The notes: generated by a model not told the origin, from the letters alone. 64,000 bases of DNA from Tigriopus japonicus (GCA_010645155.1 JAAGOF010000108.1:1558-65557), one strand, 5' to 3'. Shown: positions 9,840 to 20,800, numbered from the stretch's first letter. Numbers and translations: made by a program.

Positions 9840-10130
9840 ACCACACCAGGAGACTTCATCCATCCAGGGTTGAGCGAGTTTCCCCCATCCCAAGCCACGG
9901 GTTTCCAGGGGCCGTCCGCACGCACCACGGACCGTCTGCCGCATCACGGACCTTCCACTCGCATCACGGGCCGTCCGCACGCAACCACAGGTCCTCCAGC
10001 TCCTTGCGGTCCACCTGCTGCATCCACGGACCTTCGCTGCGACCGTGGACCTTCGCTGCCGCCACAGACCTACGCTGCGACCACGGACCTTCAAGACTCG
10101 CCCAGGCGAGGGAGGGGAACCGGTTCTTCC
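9840..10130. repeat. GC-rich minisatellite inside the TRIM
   Basis: Internal region with repeated ACGGACC, GGACCTTCGCTGC and ATCACGG words separated by 10-25 bp. Small frames on both strands reflect the repeat, not a gene. Confidence 0.6.
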
Positions 10131-10146
10131 GGCGGAGAGGACGATC

Positions 10147-10161
10147 CTACCGACTGCGCCA
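10147..10161 (-). other. TRIM primer-binding site (tRNA-Ser type)
   Basis: The minus strand reads TGGCGCAGTCGGTAG directly after the CA-equivalent end of the 5' LTR. The first 11 bases are the complement of CGACTGCGCCA, the usual 3' end of arthropod tRNA-Ser with its CCA. From memory, Drosophila 17.6/297-type elements use the same primer. Confidence 0.75.
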
Positions 10162-10272
10162 TGTATGATCATGGAGTGGTGGTGATTGACTAGATGCTTT
10201 ATTGAACATTGGTGGGGTATATATACATACGTACATAAATGTAAATGACAGATGAGAGCAACGAATACAACA
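10162..10272 (-). repeat. TRIM 5' LTR
   Basis: 111 bp copy of the terminal repeat. It is nearly identical to the 3' LTR over the shared length, with one clear substitution in the TTTATT(C/G)AACATT segment plus the deletion. Confidence 0.85.
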
Positions 10273-10277
10273 ATAAT

Positions 10278-10479
10278 CAAGGGGAAATTGTTTTGGTCAA
10301 CATCTCAATTGAAACAGAGAACTTCAAGCAGAAAACTTAAGGCCACCCTTGACGTGGTTCACAAGATTTTGTCAAATGTAATATCTAAGCCCAATATGGA
10401 GGGAAATGACAGAGATGTAGACAAACAGCACTGAGTCACTCAGGCGCGCGCGCCGTCGAGCTCATGCGCTCTGATTGGG
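10278..10479. other. Flank of TRIM insertion, up to the assembly gap
   Basis: Contains a short plus-strand open stretch (SSRKLKATLDVVHKILSNVI). It faintly resembles a helical PUB-type segment, but that is too short to claim. The last bases before the gap are GC-alternating. No gene is called. Confidence 0.3.
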
Positions 10480-11007
10480 NNNNNNNNNNNNNNNNNNNNN
10501 NNNNNNNNNNNNNNNNNNNNNNNNNNNNNNNNNNNNNNNNNNNNNNNNNNNNNNNNNNNNNNNNNNNNNNNNNNNNNNNNNNNNNNNNNNNNNNNNNNNN
10601 NNNNNNNNNNNNNNNNNNNNNNNNNNNNNNNNNNNNNNNNNNNNNNNNNNNNNNNNNNNNNNNNNNNNNNNNNNNNNNNNNNNNNNNNNNNNNNNNNNNN
10701 NNNNNNNNNNNNNNNNNNNNNNNNNNNNNNNNNNNNNNNNNNNNNNNNNNNNNNNNNNNNNNNNNNNNNNNNNNNNNNNNNNNNNNNNNNNNNNNNNNNN
10801 NNNNNNNNNNNNNNNNNNNNNNNNNNNNNNNNNNNNNNNNNNNNNNNNNNNNNNNNNNNNNNNNNNNNNNNNNNNNNNNNNNNNNNNNNNNNNNNNNNNN
10901 NNNNNNNNNNNNNNNNNNNNNNNNNNNNNNNNNNNNNNNNNNNNNNNNNNNNNNNNNNNNNNNNNNNNNNNNNNNNNNNNNNNNNNNNNNNNNNNNNNNN
11001 NNNNNNN
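10480..11007. other. Assembly gap (528 N)
   Basis: Run of N. Any apparent reading frame across it is meaningless. Confidence 1.
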
Positions 11008-11264
11008 GTTTTCTCAAAACTTGGGATCGGACCCAAAGATCTTGGGTTTGTAACCATGGAGATGATTAATTTGCACATTTACAATTTTTTGCAATGGAAA
11101 TATGTCTTATGCACTTACATTTGTACCCTTCCCCTTGCTTCCCCTTCTTCCCTTTGCATGGGCAAGTTCTTTTGAGTATTTTTTTGTTGGAATTGCTTGC
11201 TTTTTCACGCAACTTTGGCCAGTTTCAGTTGAAAACAAGGCAAACAGAAAGAAAGACGGCTCGC

Positions 11265-11713
11265 GGTAAATAGGTCACAAGGTAAAAAGGTCACTGTAAA
11301 TAGGTAACAGTAAAAAGGTCACCGTAATACGGTGACGGTAAAAAGGTCACAAGGTAAATAGGTCACAGTAAAAAGGACACACGGTAAAAAGGTCACAAGG
11401 TAAAAAGGTCACTGTAAATAGGTAACAGTAAAAAGGTCACCGTAAAACGGTGACGGTAAAAATGTCACAAGGTAAATAGGTCACAGTAAAAAGGACACGC
11501 GGTAAAAAGGTCACAAGGTAAAAAAGTCACGGTAAAAAGGTAACAGTAAAAAGGTCACCGTAAAACGGTGACGGTAAAAATGTCACAAGGTAAATAGGTC
11601 ACAGTAAAAAGGACACGCGGTAAAAAGGTCACAAGGTAAAAAAGTCACGGTAAAAAGGTCACGTTAAAAAGGTCACAAGGTAAAAAGGTGACGGTAAAAA
11701 AGTCACAAGGTAA
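11265..11713 (+). repeat. Left satellite arm with 118 bp higher-order repeat
   Basis: Units of 14-16 bp vary between GGTAAATAGGTCAC, GGTAAAAAGGTCAC, AGTAAAAAGGACAC and GGTGACGGTAAAAA. The landmark ACCGTAA(A/T)ACGGTGACGG recurs at 11321, 11439 and 11557, exactly 118 bp apart, so about three higher-order copies have been amplified. The landmark CACCGTAAAACGGTG is a small hairpin. Confidence 0.9.
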
Positions 11714-11917
11714 GGAATTCAAAAGCAGAAAAAGGCACAATGAGACTTCAAATTGAACTGATTTTCAAAAAATGTTGTTGAACACATGAATTGTATGCTA
11801 TACGATCCATGTACAGTTGCCAGTACAGTTTAAATTCTTTAAATCTTCTCATGCTTTGACGAAAAATTTTTTTTCGTCTTAACATACAACGGCTATTCTA
11901 ACTTTGCTTGATTCATA

Positions 11918-12093
11918 GGCTTTCTTGACAGATTCCGGCGTCTGAGAATGAGGTTCCAGGCCTCGGCAATCCTCTTTTAAGAGATCTTGACATTTGGTAA
12001 CCTTGGCTTGGTACCCTCAGTCTCAACTATTGACCACACAAACAAGTCCAGGGCTTTCAGGTTCCGGGAGTACGGAGGCTACTTAAATTTGGC
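11918..12093 (-). pseudogene. Tc1/mariner-type transposase C-terminal remnant
   Basis: The minus strand reads PPYSRNLKALDLFVWSIVE, corresponding to the family motif WPPxSPDLNPLDxxVWSxxE, which holds the third catalytic Asp of DDE transposases. It is followed by RLPNVKIS, a stop, and KRIAEAWNLILRR, as in the usual C-terminal I-x-x-A-W helix. The initial Trp codon is now a stop (TAG) and a second stop (TAA) interrupts the helix region. Only about 60 residues of the usual 340 are recognisable. Confidence 0.65.
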
Positions 12094-12744
12094 CCTGTAG
12101 CCGTCTATATCACCGGTTCCTAAACTGGGGGCCGTGAAGGATTTTTGAAAATTGATAAAATAGGTGAACTTGTACAGAAATAATGCTTGTTAATGATTTT
12201 GAATATTAGTACCTATCAGTCCTTCTTAACTTTGCTCCAGAACAATATTATTGTTTTTGAAAACCAAGAAACCTACACTGAAGGTGTAACGTGTCACAAG
12301 AGGAATTTTTAGAGGAAAACATGGATTTACATTGCAGTCTCAATTTCCAGGATTGACCAACTGAATTTTCAATCTTCACTCACCTTTGTGCTTCAATTCG
12401 ATTACTTGGTTTGGTATCTTTAAAGCAAAATTTCAGCTAGGTCCTTGGTATTCTATTTTGAATTGTTATTAAATTGAGTTGCGACCACGCCAACTTTAAT
12501 TTTTGATGTTAACTTCTGAAGATTAACAATTTCAAATTACCTATAACCTCTACATTTGTTAAAGGGACACTCCTTGTTTTTGATTTAGTGAATCATTTGT
12601 TATATGTTGCTGTTTAGTGTTACACTGCCGTTTCCTTAACGTCCAGTAAAGCCCATGATTAATAAATCGTCTTAACCTCAGTTTAAGTACGATGTTCAGC
12701 CCAACAACATTATGCGTTTGCAATGATTGCAAGACCTGTTTTCT

Positions 12745-12950
12745 TGTGTGACCTTTTCTTCCTTGTGAATTTTTTACCGTGACCTTTTTACCGTGTGTCC
12801 TTTTTATTGTGACCTATTTACCTTGTGATCTTTATACTATGACCTATTTACCGTGTGACCTTTTTACTGTGGCCTATTTACCCCGTGACCTTTTTACGGT
12901 GACCTATTTACCGTGTGACCTTTTTACTGTGACCTATTTACCTACAATCA
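12745..12950 (-). repeat. Right satellite arm of the foldback-like element
   Basis: About 12 tandem units of GTGACCTTTTTACC or GTGACCTATTTACC type, the reverse complement of the left arm. It is shorter than the left arm and does not carry the 118 bp higher-order unit. Confidence 0.85.
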
Positions 12951-13039
12951 AGAAGACATTGCAACGACTTTTCCTCAGTTTTTACTAAGCCAGTGTGACC
13001 AGATTCGGCACTGTTGTGACGGCAACGCAGTGATGGCAT

Positions 13040-13102
13040 ATGAATAAAAGCCACTTTCTGCCACCTGGCAGAAATTGGTGGCAGAAAATGGCTTTTATTC
13101 AT
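13040..13102. repeat. Hairpin just inside the left end of the hAT-like element
   Basis: Arms 13040-13065 and 13077-13102 are reverse complements at 25 of 26 positions, with an 11 nt loop (TGGCAGAAATT). Each arm contains GAATAAAAGCCA and TTTCTGCCACC. Confidence 0.85.
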
Positions 13103-15436
13103 TCGAAATAAGTGGCAGAAAATAACAAAAATGGCAGAATGTGGCAGAATATGGCAGAAATTATTTTTTCAGGAAACTCATATAAGTCAATCTATTCAAA
13201 TACTTAAAGGGACAAAATTTGGCACTTTTGATGTCTAACTATGGCCTTACCATCCCTCCAAAAGCGCATTGCATCGAAGAAGGAAGATACAAGTTCATGA
13301 AATCGATCTCCTCGATTCGTTTTTTAATTTCCCCTGCAGCCAGAGTGGCAAATCAAGCACTCTCATTTTGTCTTAAATATGTACCGATAGTTAAACCTTA
13401 AATGCGATTTAATTATATTATGCTCTGTCACTATTTAAACACTATAGTATAGAATGGTAGGTTTCTAAAATGTTAAAATATCTGAAATGCATTTTTTTCA
13501 AAACTTAAATACTTAGGCCTATGTTCTATTTTTCAAATCCAATTACAACACAGTCTTACAAAATTCATTTGAAGTAAAAATTACGTGTTATTTTCAAGTC
13601 AAGTTTGTTTACTCAAATATAAAATGAAGTTAAACGCTGACTTTCTTAACTTTTACAATAGCAATATGTTTGATGCATGAATTACAACTTAAAATTACGT
13701 TTCATCAAAGTCTGATTTGAAGATGCTTGTTTGCTATGAACTGAATTAGTTTAAAATGAATTACTATAAAACCAAATAAACAAAATTTGAAATCTAATTC
13801 CAAAAAAGTCATTATCGTTTTCTTTTTAACATTTAATGAGTATTAATAATACTTTACAAAAAAATTCAACAATTACTTCCTGGGGCACAATTCATTTATT
13901 AATTCGTTTAATTAATTACGCTATCAATTAACAAACCATGTGAAAACATCAGGCATTCTAGAAAGTGGGGATAATCTTGTTCTGATATCCCTTTTCAACA
14001 CTATCTAATATTTTAGTGACTTTGGACAATTTGAAATATGATAAAGTATATCGTAGGAGCTTTTCTTTATTTCACATAACCTTTTGTCATAACTTCAATA
14101 GAAGTTCTTATTTCATCCTGAATTATTATTACTATATGGCACATCAAAGGAATGACGGATTTTTAACCAAAGAATATCTTATGAAAAGACGTGTTTTCAA
14201 ATAAAATGTGTATTTCTAGTTATTTTAGCATCAACAATGATGTTTATATTTAATTTTGAGGTAAAGGTTGTTACTCACGGTGTTTAAAGTTTCTGGTTGT
14301 GGGTTTGCTCAAATGCCAAGACTTCAAATGGCGTTTTCCGATATCAGGGTATCATAAGGAAAATATTTTGTGAAGGTGTACATCTTTCATAAGCTCAGAT
14401 AACTATATCAAATCACTTAAAACCACAAAAACGAACAATTATTCCAAAACCTTGTTAATAGATATTCAAAGGGTCCTTAGTTATGAATTAATATAAATTG
14501 TATCAATATCTCTTTAGCAGATGTTTAACAATAATTAATTTTAACTTTCAAATTGCACCAAAAAACACCCAAAATGCTCCAATGGTGTGTTAAAGTAATT
14601 GCCAAGGCATAATATATACTGTTTCGGCATCACAAAGATAAATAAACATTTTCTGTGTCTTCCAAATTTTGTCTTTATCGAAAAATAAGTATATAATATC
14701 TTTCAAAACTAACTTAAAATGCATGTTTTTGGATATTTTTCTCTTTATTTTTTTGAACAATTATTGCCAAAAATGATTCAAAGATTTTGTAAAATTTCAA
14801 CTAATAACTTTTGTTTCAAATTTTGCAACTTATGACAAGAATTTTCGTTTTTGAAATAAATATTTTAACAAATTAACACAGATCTTCCGGAAATTTTAAT
14901 GTCATGTAACACTATCAAATACTGAAATATTTACGAAAAAAGAATTCAAAAATGTGCAATATAGGTTAGTTTTAAGTTATAATAAATGTTATCATCATAA
15001 TCTATACAGAAAATAGTAGAGAAATGAAAAAGTTTCTCTTTGTTTTGTAATGTTAAAAATGTGTTTTTTATTTCTTGGCAATTACTGTAACACATAAATG
15101 GAGCATTCCGTGGTATGATTTGTTTAAATTTGAAGGTTTAAAGTAGTGATCTGCACCATATATGTTCATGAAATTTTGCTTCAATTCATGACTAAGGACC
15201 TTTTCAATTTCAATTTCTAAGATTTTGGAATATCTATTTGTTTTAGTGGTATGAAGGGATTTAATACAGTTGTTTGAGCTGATAAAAAATGTACACCTTC
15301 ATAAAATATTAGTACATAGGTAGCCATCGTGTACTCCTAAGAATTTGTGTAAACTTTAATTACATTTTATTCTTTAAATCTCATTCTACAAACCCAAATT
15401 TGTAGTTGAACATCAGTCTATGCGTAATTTTGTCCA

Positions 15437-15565
15437 TTAGCGGCCATTTTCTACCATTTTCTGCCATTTTCTGCCACTTTCTGCCACTTTCTGCCACTTT
15501 CTGCCATTTTCTGCCATTTTCTGCCACTTTCTGCCACTTGGTGGCACAAAATGGCAGAAATTTAG
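15437..15565. repeat. Subterminal TTTCTGCCA(C/T) array
   Basis: About ten head-to-tail copies of an 11 bp unit, TTTTCTGCCAT or TTTCTGCCACT, just inside the right end of the hAT-like element. One TGGCACAAAATGGCAGAAA inverted pair follows. Matching TGGCAGAA words occur at 13066-13165. The open frames here are repeat translations. Confidence 0.9.
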
Positions 15566-15590
15566 TAAAAGCCAAAATTTGCCATCCCTG

Positions 15591-17000
15591 CGGCAAATTA
15601 TTAAAAAAAAAATTTTCAAACTTGCGGCATCAAATTAGTTTGGCAATATTTCAGCACAATTTCAACTTTGTGGCAAAGCTACTTTCAATAGCAGTAAAGT
15701 TTGTGGTGCATGTCGCCATTCAAAAAAAAATCGAAATTGAACTCTATTTTTCTTCTTGCTATTATAAAAATATTAGTTATTTTTTTGTCTTTTGTAAATT
15801 TCGATTTTTTTGCCTTTTTTCCTAAATTTCAACAATTTTTTGGTCATTTTCCAACATTTTGTTCCCGGCGTTTAGTCGTCAAAAACCATTGCTAATTCAA
15901 AACAATCCACACCTGTCAATCTCATTCCTTCTAGTTCTCACGGTGTTTCAAATAACTTTTCAGGTTTGGATCGAAAAACCCAAAGACATCTTGGCATTGT
16001 TTGGACCCACAATTCAATGGGAAACAACTTGACTTTTATTTTAAAACTTAAGGTCCAGGGAAAAAGTTATATAACTAAAAACCTATTGAATATAACATTT
16101 TTTGATAACTATTCAATTTATATTTAGAAACCATTTATTTACTTATTGAATTCAAATTGAAAAGAAATACATTCATCAGCAGCTGAATGATTTGGGTTTG
16201 AATGGTCCATTTTGACCCAAAAATACCAAAAAAAACGGCGCAGTTATATAAAAAACTAATTTCTAAAGATTTTATATAGCTTTTCAATGTCGCGAAAGAA
16301 AATCATTTTTTTGTAAGTTTGGAAGATTATGTCAATATAGCTCCAAATATTATATAATATCACTGAAAATGCACTGAAAACAAGATCTTTGGAAAAAAAT
16401 TTTTATAACTATTTAGAGTATATCCTGTTGTATGTTCAGCCAAAATTACAAATAAATTTGTCCTACAGATTCGTATTCAATTTTACGATTTCTTTAAGGT
16501 CCAAAGTTGAAACTTGAAACATCAACCGAATTCATCAAAATTTCTAAGTATAATCCAACTTTGAGTGATCTAACTACTCAACTATTAAGCGTCTCTTGAT
16601 ACAAGAATTATTCTTGCAATAAACGTAATGTTTATGGTGACATTTTTATTTATTCCCGTTTTGACTCTAAAACATCAAACTTGGACCAGGCACATCGAAA
16701 GCTTACACTTAGGAGCTTGTGAGTAGCCGTTCCTATCAGGACATGGACGAATCAAATATGGTACAGCTCAAGAATGCCTTTTTTTTAAAATTAAACACAT
16801 ATTTCATATCTGTCTTTAATTGATCTTACACGTAAGCCTCTTTCCTTGTTTCATCCGCTAACGATAATATTTTTGAAGAGATCACTCGAACCTCCTGTGC
16901 ATTTCGAATTCTTTAGATCGGAAAGAAAACCCAAGGAGTGAAATAAGTTAATTCTCTTAATGTAATACATTAAAAAACAAATGAAATCTTGTTGAATGTT
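15591..17000. other. AT-rich, no gene recognised
   Basis: AT-rich sequence between the hAT-like element and the 3' end of the Beat-family gene. No coding frame above about 65 codons and no clear repeat was found. Confidence 0.5.
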
Positions 17001-17001
17001 C

Positions 17002-17007
17002 TTTATT
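17002..17007 (-). terminator. Candidate polyadenylation signal of the Beat-family gene
   Basis: AATAAA on the minus strand, about 550 nt downstream of the stop codon at 17554-17556. It is the first canonical hexamer I see downstream of that stop. Confidence 0.35.
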
Positions 17008-17553
17008 GGTATTTAAGGAAGCAAAACAATCTCTTTGGGGGATTAATAACGATGATGTTGATATGGTTTTGATATTGGATGGAGGGACTATTGCAAATCG
17101 AACAGGGATCAAGAGTAGAATTCCATACACAACGATGATATTCTCATACGTAGTAGTGGTGAAGTAGAAAAGAAAAAAACCGGTGAAATTGAGCCGTCCT
17201 TTAAAGGAATATAATAAGACGAAGTGTTAAGGTCCCAATGTCTTTTAACATCTGAGAAACTCAATCTATGCGATAGCACTTCCTCAAAACAATCTATCTG
17301 TTCTTGTTCTTTTTTTGTCCAGGACATTTTGATAACCACCATGCAAGTGTCTTTTCCCCCGTTGCCTTGTTCCACTTTCGTTCAGAGATGGAACGATATA
17401 CTCGTAACGTCGGGGACACCAGGATAGATCCATTTTTCTGTTGTCAATCACTGATTTGTCACTGTCCGAGGGTTGCACCCAACCCCTGAGGCACTCTGGC
17501 AACCCTTTGTTCGGCATGAGAAGTAGGAGGAGAAAAGCGATGGCTCATGAATA

Positions 17554-17879
17554 TTAAATCAGTCCTCCAAGTGATCCTGGCACAAAGCAGTTTGAGAACC
17601 CGTTAGTGGATGATGATGATGCAACAGCCAAAAGAAGACCAAGTGCCCAAGTCATCACGGACGAATGGCACAGTGGCAAGTGGATCAACCAAGCGGAATG
17701 CCCGGGAAGTGGCGATGACGTCGACGTTGACAGCGACAGCACCGCAGAAAAGGATCGAGATGATAACGATGACGCTCCATTGGTGCCAAAAACCAGGGAA
17801 TGATGACTATTGTCTTTCTCGGCATGATTGCTGGAAGAGGGGATGGGGCCAGGCCGATGAAGGCCATCGTCAAAAAATA
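17554..17879 (-). CDS. Beat-family exon 8 (Ser-rich tail with hydrophobic segment)
   Basis: A strong acceptor (CCTCCTTCTTTTATTTCAG) precedes TATTTTTTGAC. Its two leading bases complete the Val codon begun by the last G of exon 7. The 107 residues are Ser/Asn-rich, with CHSSVMTWALGLLLAVASSS near the end, then 17 residues and TAA at 17554-17556. The resulting 388-residue length suits the Beat family better than 295. An acidic plus-strand frame overlaps it and is the competing interpretation. Confidence 0.6.
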
Positions 17880-20800
17880 CTGAAATAAAAGAAGGAGGAT
17901 AGTCTTTAGACAGAGACGTTATTGGCACCTGAATTGTTAGGGATGAGTCGGATCACAAACTCGGTTCCGAAACCGAGTCTGTTTGATGATTTTACGATTT
18001 GATTCGGATTAGATGTAGTAGAAATATTTTGAACCACGATTTGCACAGAATTTTTAAGTTTTAAAATTTGCCATATCTAAAAGAAAATCCATTGTTTCCA
18101 AAAAGGCTATGGATGAATTCTTGGGTTTGCGGATTTGAGTTGAACGACGAATCAAGCTCAGAACCGAACCGAACATCTCTATCAATTGGAGCTAATAGAA
18201 ATGGACAGTATCCAGTCTGCAAAAGACAAAAAGTCTTGTTCATTGAATCCCAGTCGATTTAATTCGGAGACTCTATGTGACCTTTATGGTGATTTGGTGT
18301 GCAAATACGGGGGAGCAAGGTTCATGTCGTTGAAGCAGAAAATGCTTATTGGATCAATCACCTCACCGATTTAGCTGCTGAATCATCAGCCCACCAAACG
18401 AGGGCGATGATCTGTAAGAATGTCAGAATGGAGATGAAGGATTGGATCTCCCTTTCTCTTTTTTTGTTAAATCCAATTTCTCGAGTCATGGTTAGCGTTG
18501 CAAACGTAAATGTTACTGTCACGTTCGTTTTAAAATGGAGTGTCTCAAAACGTTGTAAACCTTATTCTCACGGACACGAAAAGTAGGGCCATAAACGAGG
18601 ATAACTAGGTTGGTAGCAACCATCAAAATTGCACTTCACAAACCATTTTAGTCATAACGTCAAGTCCTCAAGTGGCGTGTCTTTGCAAAAGACATCAAAT
18701 GTGGGTGATATTCGTGGCCAAAGTGTTGGCAACCCACCAATGGAAGGGGACTTGAGCCAATTACACCAACTCTCCTATATAAAATAAAAAAAGATCTGGC
18801 AGGGATGCCAAAAGATACCCACCATTAGGCATCGGAACGGGATGCATTCAAGCCCAAACTTTCACGCTAACGGTCTTTACATTTTCACCAGAATGAATAG
18901 AACAGATCCCTCTATTTACTTACTAACCAATAACAATCCCCCCCCAAAATATATATTTTTTCTTTCATTGGCAACCCTGATTGATCTCTTCATAGTAGAA
19001 ACCATGAGGTCAAAGGGATTAGGTCTAATAAAACCCAAGTTGGTTTTGGCCATTTGGTGGGGACTGTTCTGGAAAAGTTTCTAGGCTTATCCCTCCCCTT
19101 GGAAATTGCAAGAGAATTGGCAGAAAAAGGCGTCTCCCAAAGGAAATGCTTAGATAAGTGGAAGTCCATTGTGGTGTTGATGAAGACGAACCGAGTTTCC
19201 GACAAGAAAGCGATTATGACCTTGTCAGATCTGGGAGAAAAGAACTCAAAATTGGGTTCTCGTTTAGTGTTGGAATATTATGGTTCAAGGCCCATTTCGA
19301 GCCCGTCTTTCTCACATTCCAGTCTCCATCGAGGCCAGACTTTGGGCGGGGTGAAAGCCATAAGGAGCCATTTGGGTCCCGTTTGGTTTGGTGAGCTTTT
19401 GACTTGGAACAGAATGGAACGAGTGAGATTGCTTGATTCATCTTTTCTTGCTCTGGATCATGATGCCGTTCGTTCATTCATGGACCTCTCAAGAAGATTT
19501 GGACCAAGCTCGAAGAGAGGTTTCTCTTCGTTCGGACCGATTTGATAAGCTTAATCTGTTTTCATACCATCATCGTGGTTCTCAATGGTGGGTTCTTAAT
19601 TATTCGTTTCTTTTTGATTGGGTTAGGAGGATTGGCCAAAGTACAAAAGTACTTTTAGCACACCTTCCAGAGGTCAAGTTGATCGGATGACCGTATAACA
19701 ATGGAGTTGTCCAGAAATGTTACTTTTCTCTGAAGGAAACAAAGATGAAAACTGAGACAATTGAGAACTCAAGAGCATCTGGCACTTGGTGACATCTTGA
19801 AGAAAGTGGTCAAGATAGTTGAGTGGGCTGTCTTTCCCTGGTAGATGGAACATATATTTCCAAGGGTTAAGAAGACAATCAGCTTGGGTTTGAAAAAAGT
19901 AAGGGAACAATTTCAGCCTGGCTATACTTGTATAAAAGAGCAAAAAACTTTGTGTCTTTGTCCCCGACGTTCCTGGCAAGCTAGATTTTTAACTTTTGAC
20001 AAAGACACATAAATCAGAGGGTGTTAATAGAGTGGAACAAGAGAGGCCAGAATTCACTCTAGGAACCCGACCTCGACGTCTTGGTCCCCATTAAAGTCCC
20101 GCCAAATGGAATCCATAGAACCTGACATAACCTGGTTCATTCTCGGCCATGTCCTTGGCTCCTTTTCTTAAGGAAACTCCACTTTTCCCGAAGAGACCTT
20201 GGCACAACGAGATTGAATGGGCAAAATTGGGTGTTCCACTCAAACCCATTCCACCATATTATAACTAGTATATACAGTACAATGAAGGAGTTGAACCCAA
20301 GTTGTAAAATCCGCCAATAGAGGGCGCGAAAGGGGAGGTCAAGGAACGTAAGTACAGCGAAAAACCAAGTGAGCTTAGACCATAGTACTTGCCCCCTCTG
20401 TCACACCATCTAGTGGCAGATTGTTAAGCTTTTGTTGAAATCCTCCATTATCGTACCTTGAGACGAAGTCTGCTGTTTGGATAGCTTTCCATCTCGACTC
20501 TCCAGAGCTGGAATGAGGTTCGATGATAAGCGAGTGGGGCGATCCACCTCAAAACTGATCTCGTTACTCTTGAGGTAAATGTCGAGGAGCATGGCACTAC
20601 ACTTCACCTTCACCGTGGGATCATCCTGGAACGAGAGTGAACGATGGTCTTGGGTGAAACTGGCCTTTGATTAACTTTGCTCAAGACTGTTCCATGTGAT
20701 CGCTTACCTTCATATACTTGCTGGTGATCCGGAATTGGAGCCCTGAGACTCGTGTCATGAGATTGGTGGGTTCCCTGATCCAAGGATAATCGATCACTTG

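Larger units (their letters stand above)
9547..10272 (-). mobile_element. TRIM: 726 bp non-autonomous LTR retrotransposon
   Basis: A structurally complete miniature LTR element in minus orientation. The LTRs are 9547-9686 (140 bp) and 10162-10272 (111 bp, with an internal deletion of about 29 bp). Both begin TGTATGATCATGG and end TACAACA on the plus strand, obeying the TG...CA rule. ATAAT flanks both sides (9542-9546 and 10273-10277), a perfect 5 bp target duplication. Read on the minus strand, the base immediately inside the 10162-10272 LTR starts TGGCGCAGTCG, complementary to the 3' end of tRNA-Ser. A purine tract (GGGGAAGGGAGA) abuts the other LTR. The internal 475 bp has no coding capacity, so its mobility needed an autonomous relative. 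Confidence 0.9.
11265..12950. mobile_element. Foldback-like element with satellite arms
   Basis: The left arm (11265-11713) is a tandem array of GGTAAAAAGGTCAC-type units on the plus strand. The right arm (about 12745-12950) is the same unit in reverse (GTGACCTTTTTACC). The outermost unit on both sides is GGTAAATAGGTCAC, so the ends are mutually inverted. Long inverted arms made of short tandem repeats are the hallmark of foldback DNA elements. The roughly 1 kb centre contains a dead Tc1/mariner-type transposase scrap. I could not find a target duplication, so the exact ends are uncertain. Confidence 0.6.
13028..15590. mobile_element. Non-autonomous hAT-like element, 2.56 kb
   Basis: The left end is CAGTGATGGCATATGAATAA. 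The right end, reverse complemented, is CAGGGATGGCAAATTTTGGC. These are imperfect terminal inverted repeats with the CAG-G-ATGGCA start typical of hAT transposons. The flanking 8-mers are CGGCAACG (13020-13027) and CGGCAAAT (15591-15598), six of eight identical, consistent with a decayed 8 bp target duplication. Both ends carry subterminal TGGCAGAA words, which in hAT elements are transposase binding sites. The AT-rich interior has no transposase-like frame. Confidence 0.75.

Noticed and set aside
10436..11078. Four frames of about 200 codons on both strands
   Set aside because: They consist of the N gap read as X and carry no information.
11265..11713. CRISPR-like array
   Set aside because: The units are 14-16 bp, contiguous and variable, without unique spacers, and the host is eukaryotic. 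It is a satellite arm.
15406..15825. 139-codon frame rich in HFLPFSATFC repeats
   Set aside because: It is simply the translation of the 11 bp subterminal array of the hAT-like element.
17595..17803. Acidic plus-strand frame (FENPLVDDDDATAKRRPSAQ onward) after a CAG and before an AATAAA at about 17883, looking like a last exon
   Set aside because: No partner exons were found upstream. The minus strand over the same bases gives an exon with a stronger acceptor, the right phase and a hydrophobic tail for the Beat gene. Not fully excluded.
19054..19545. 163-codon plus-strand frame
   Set aside because: No recognisable domain, signal peptide or splice context. It lies in a predicted intron, where frames of this length occur by chance.
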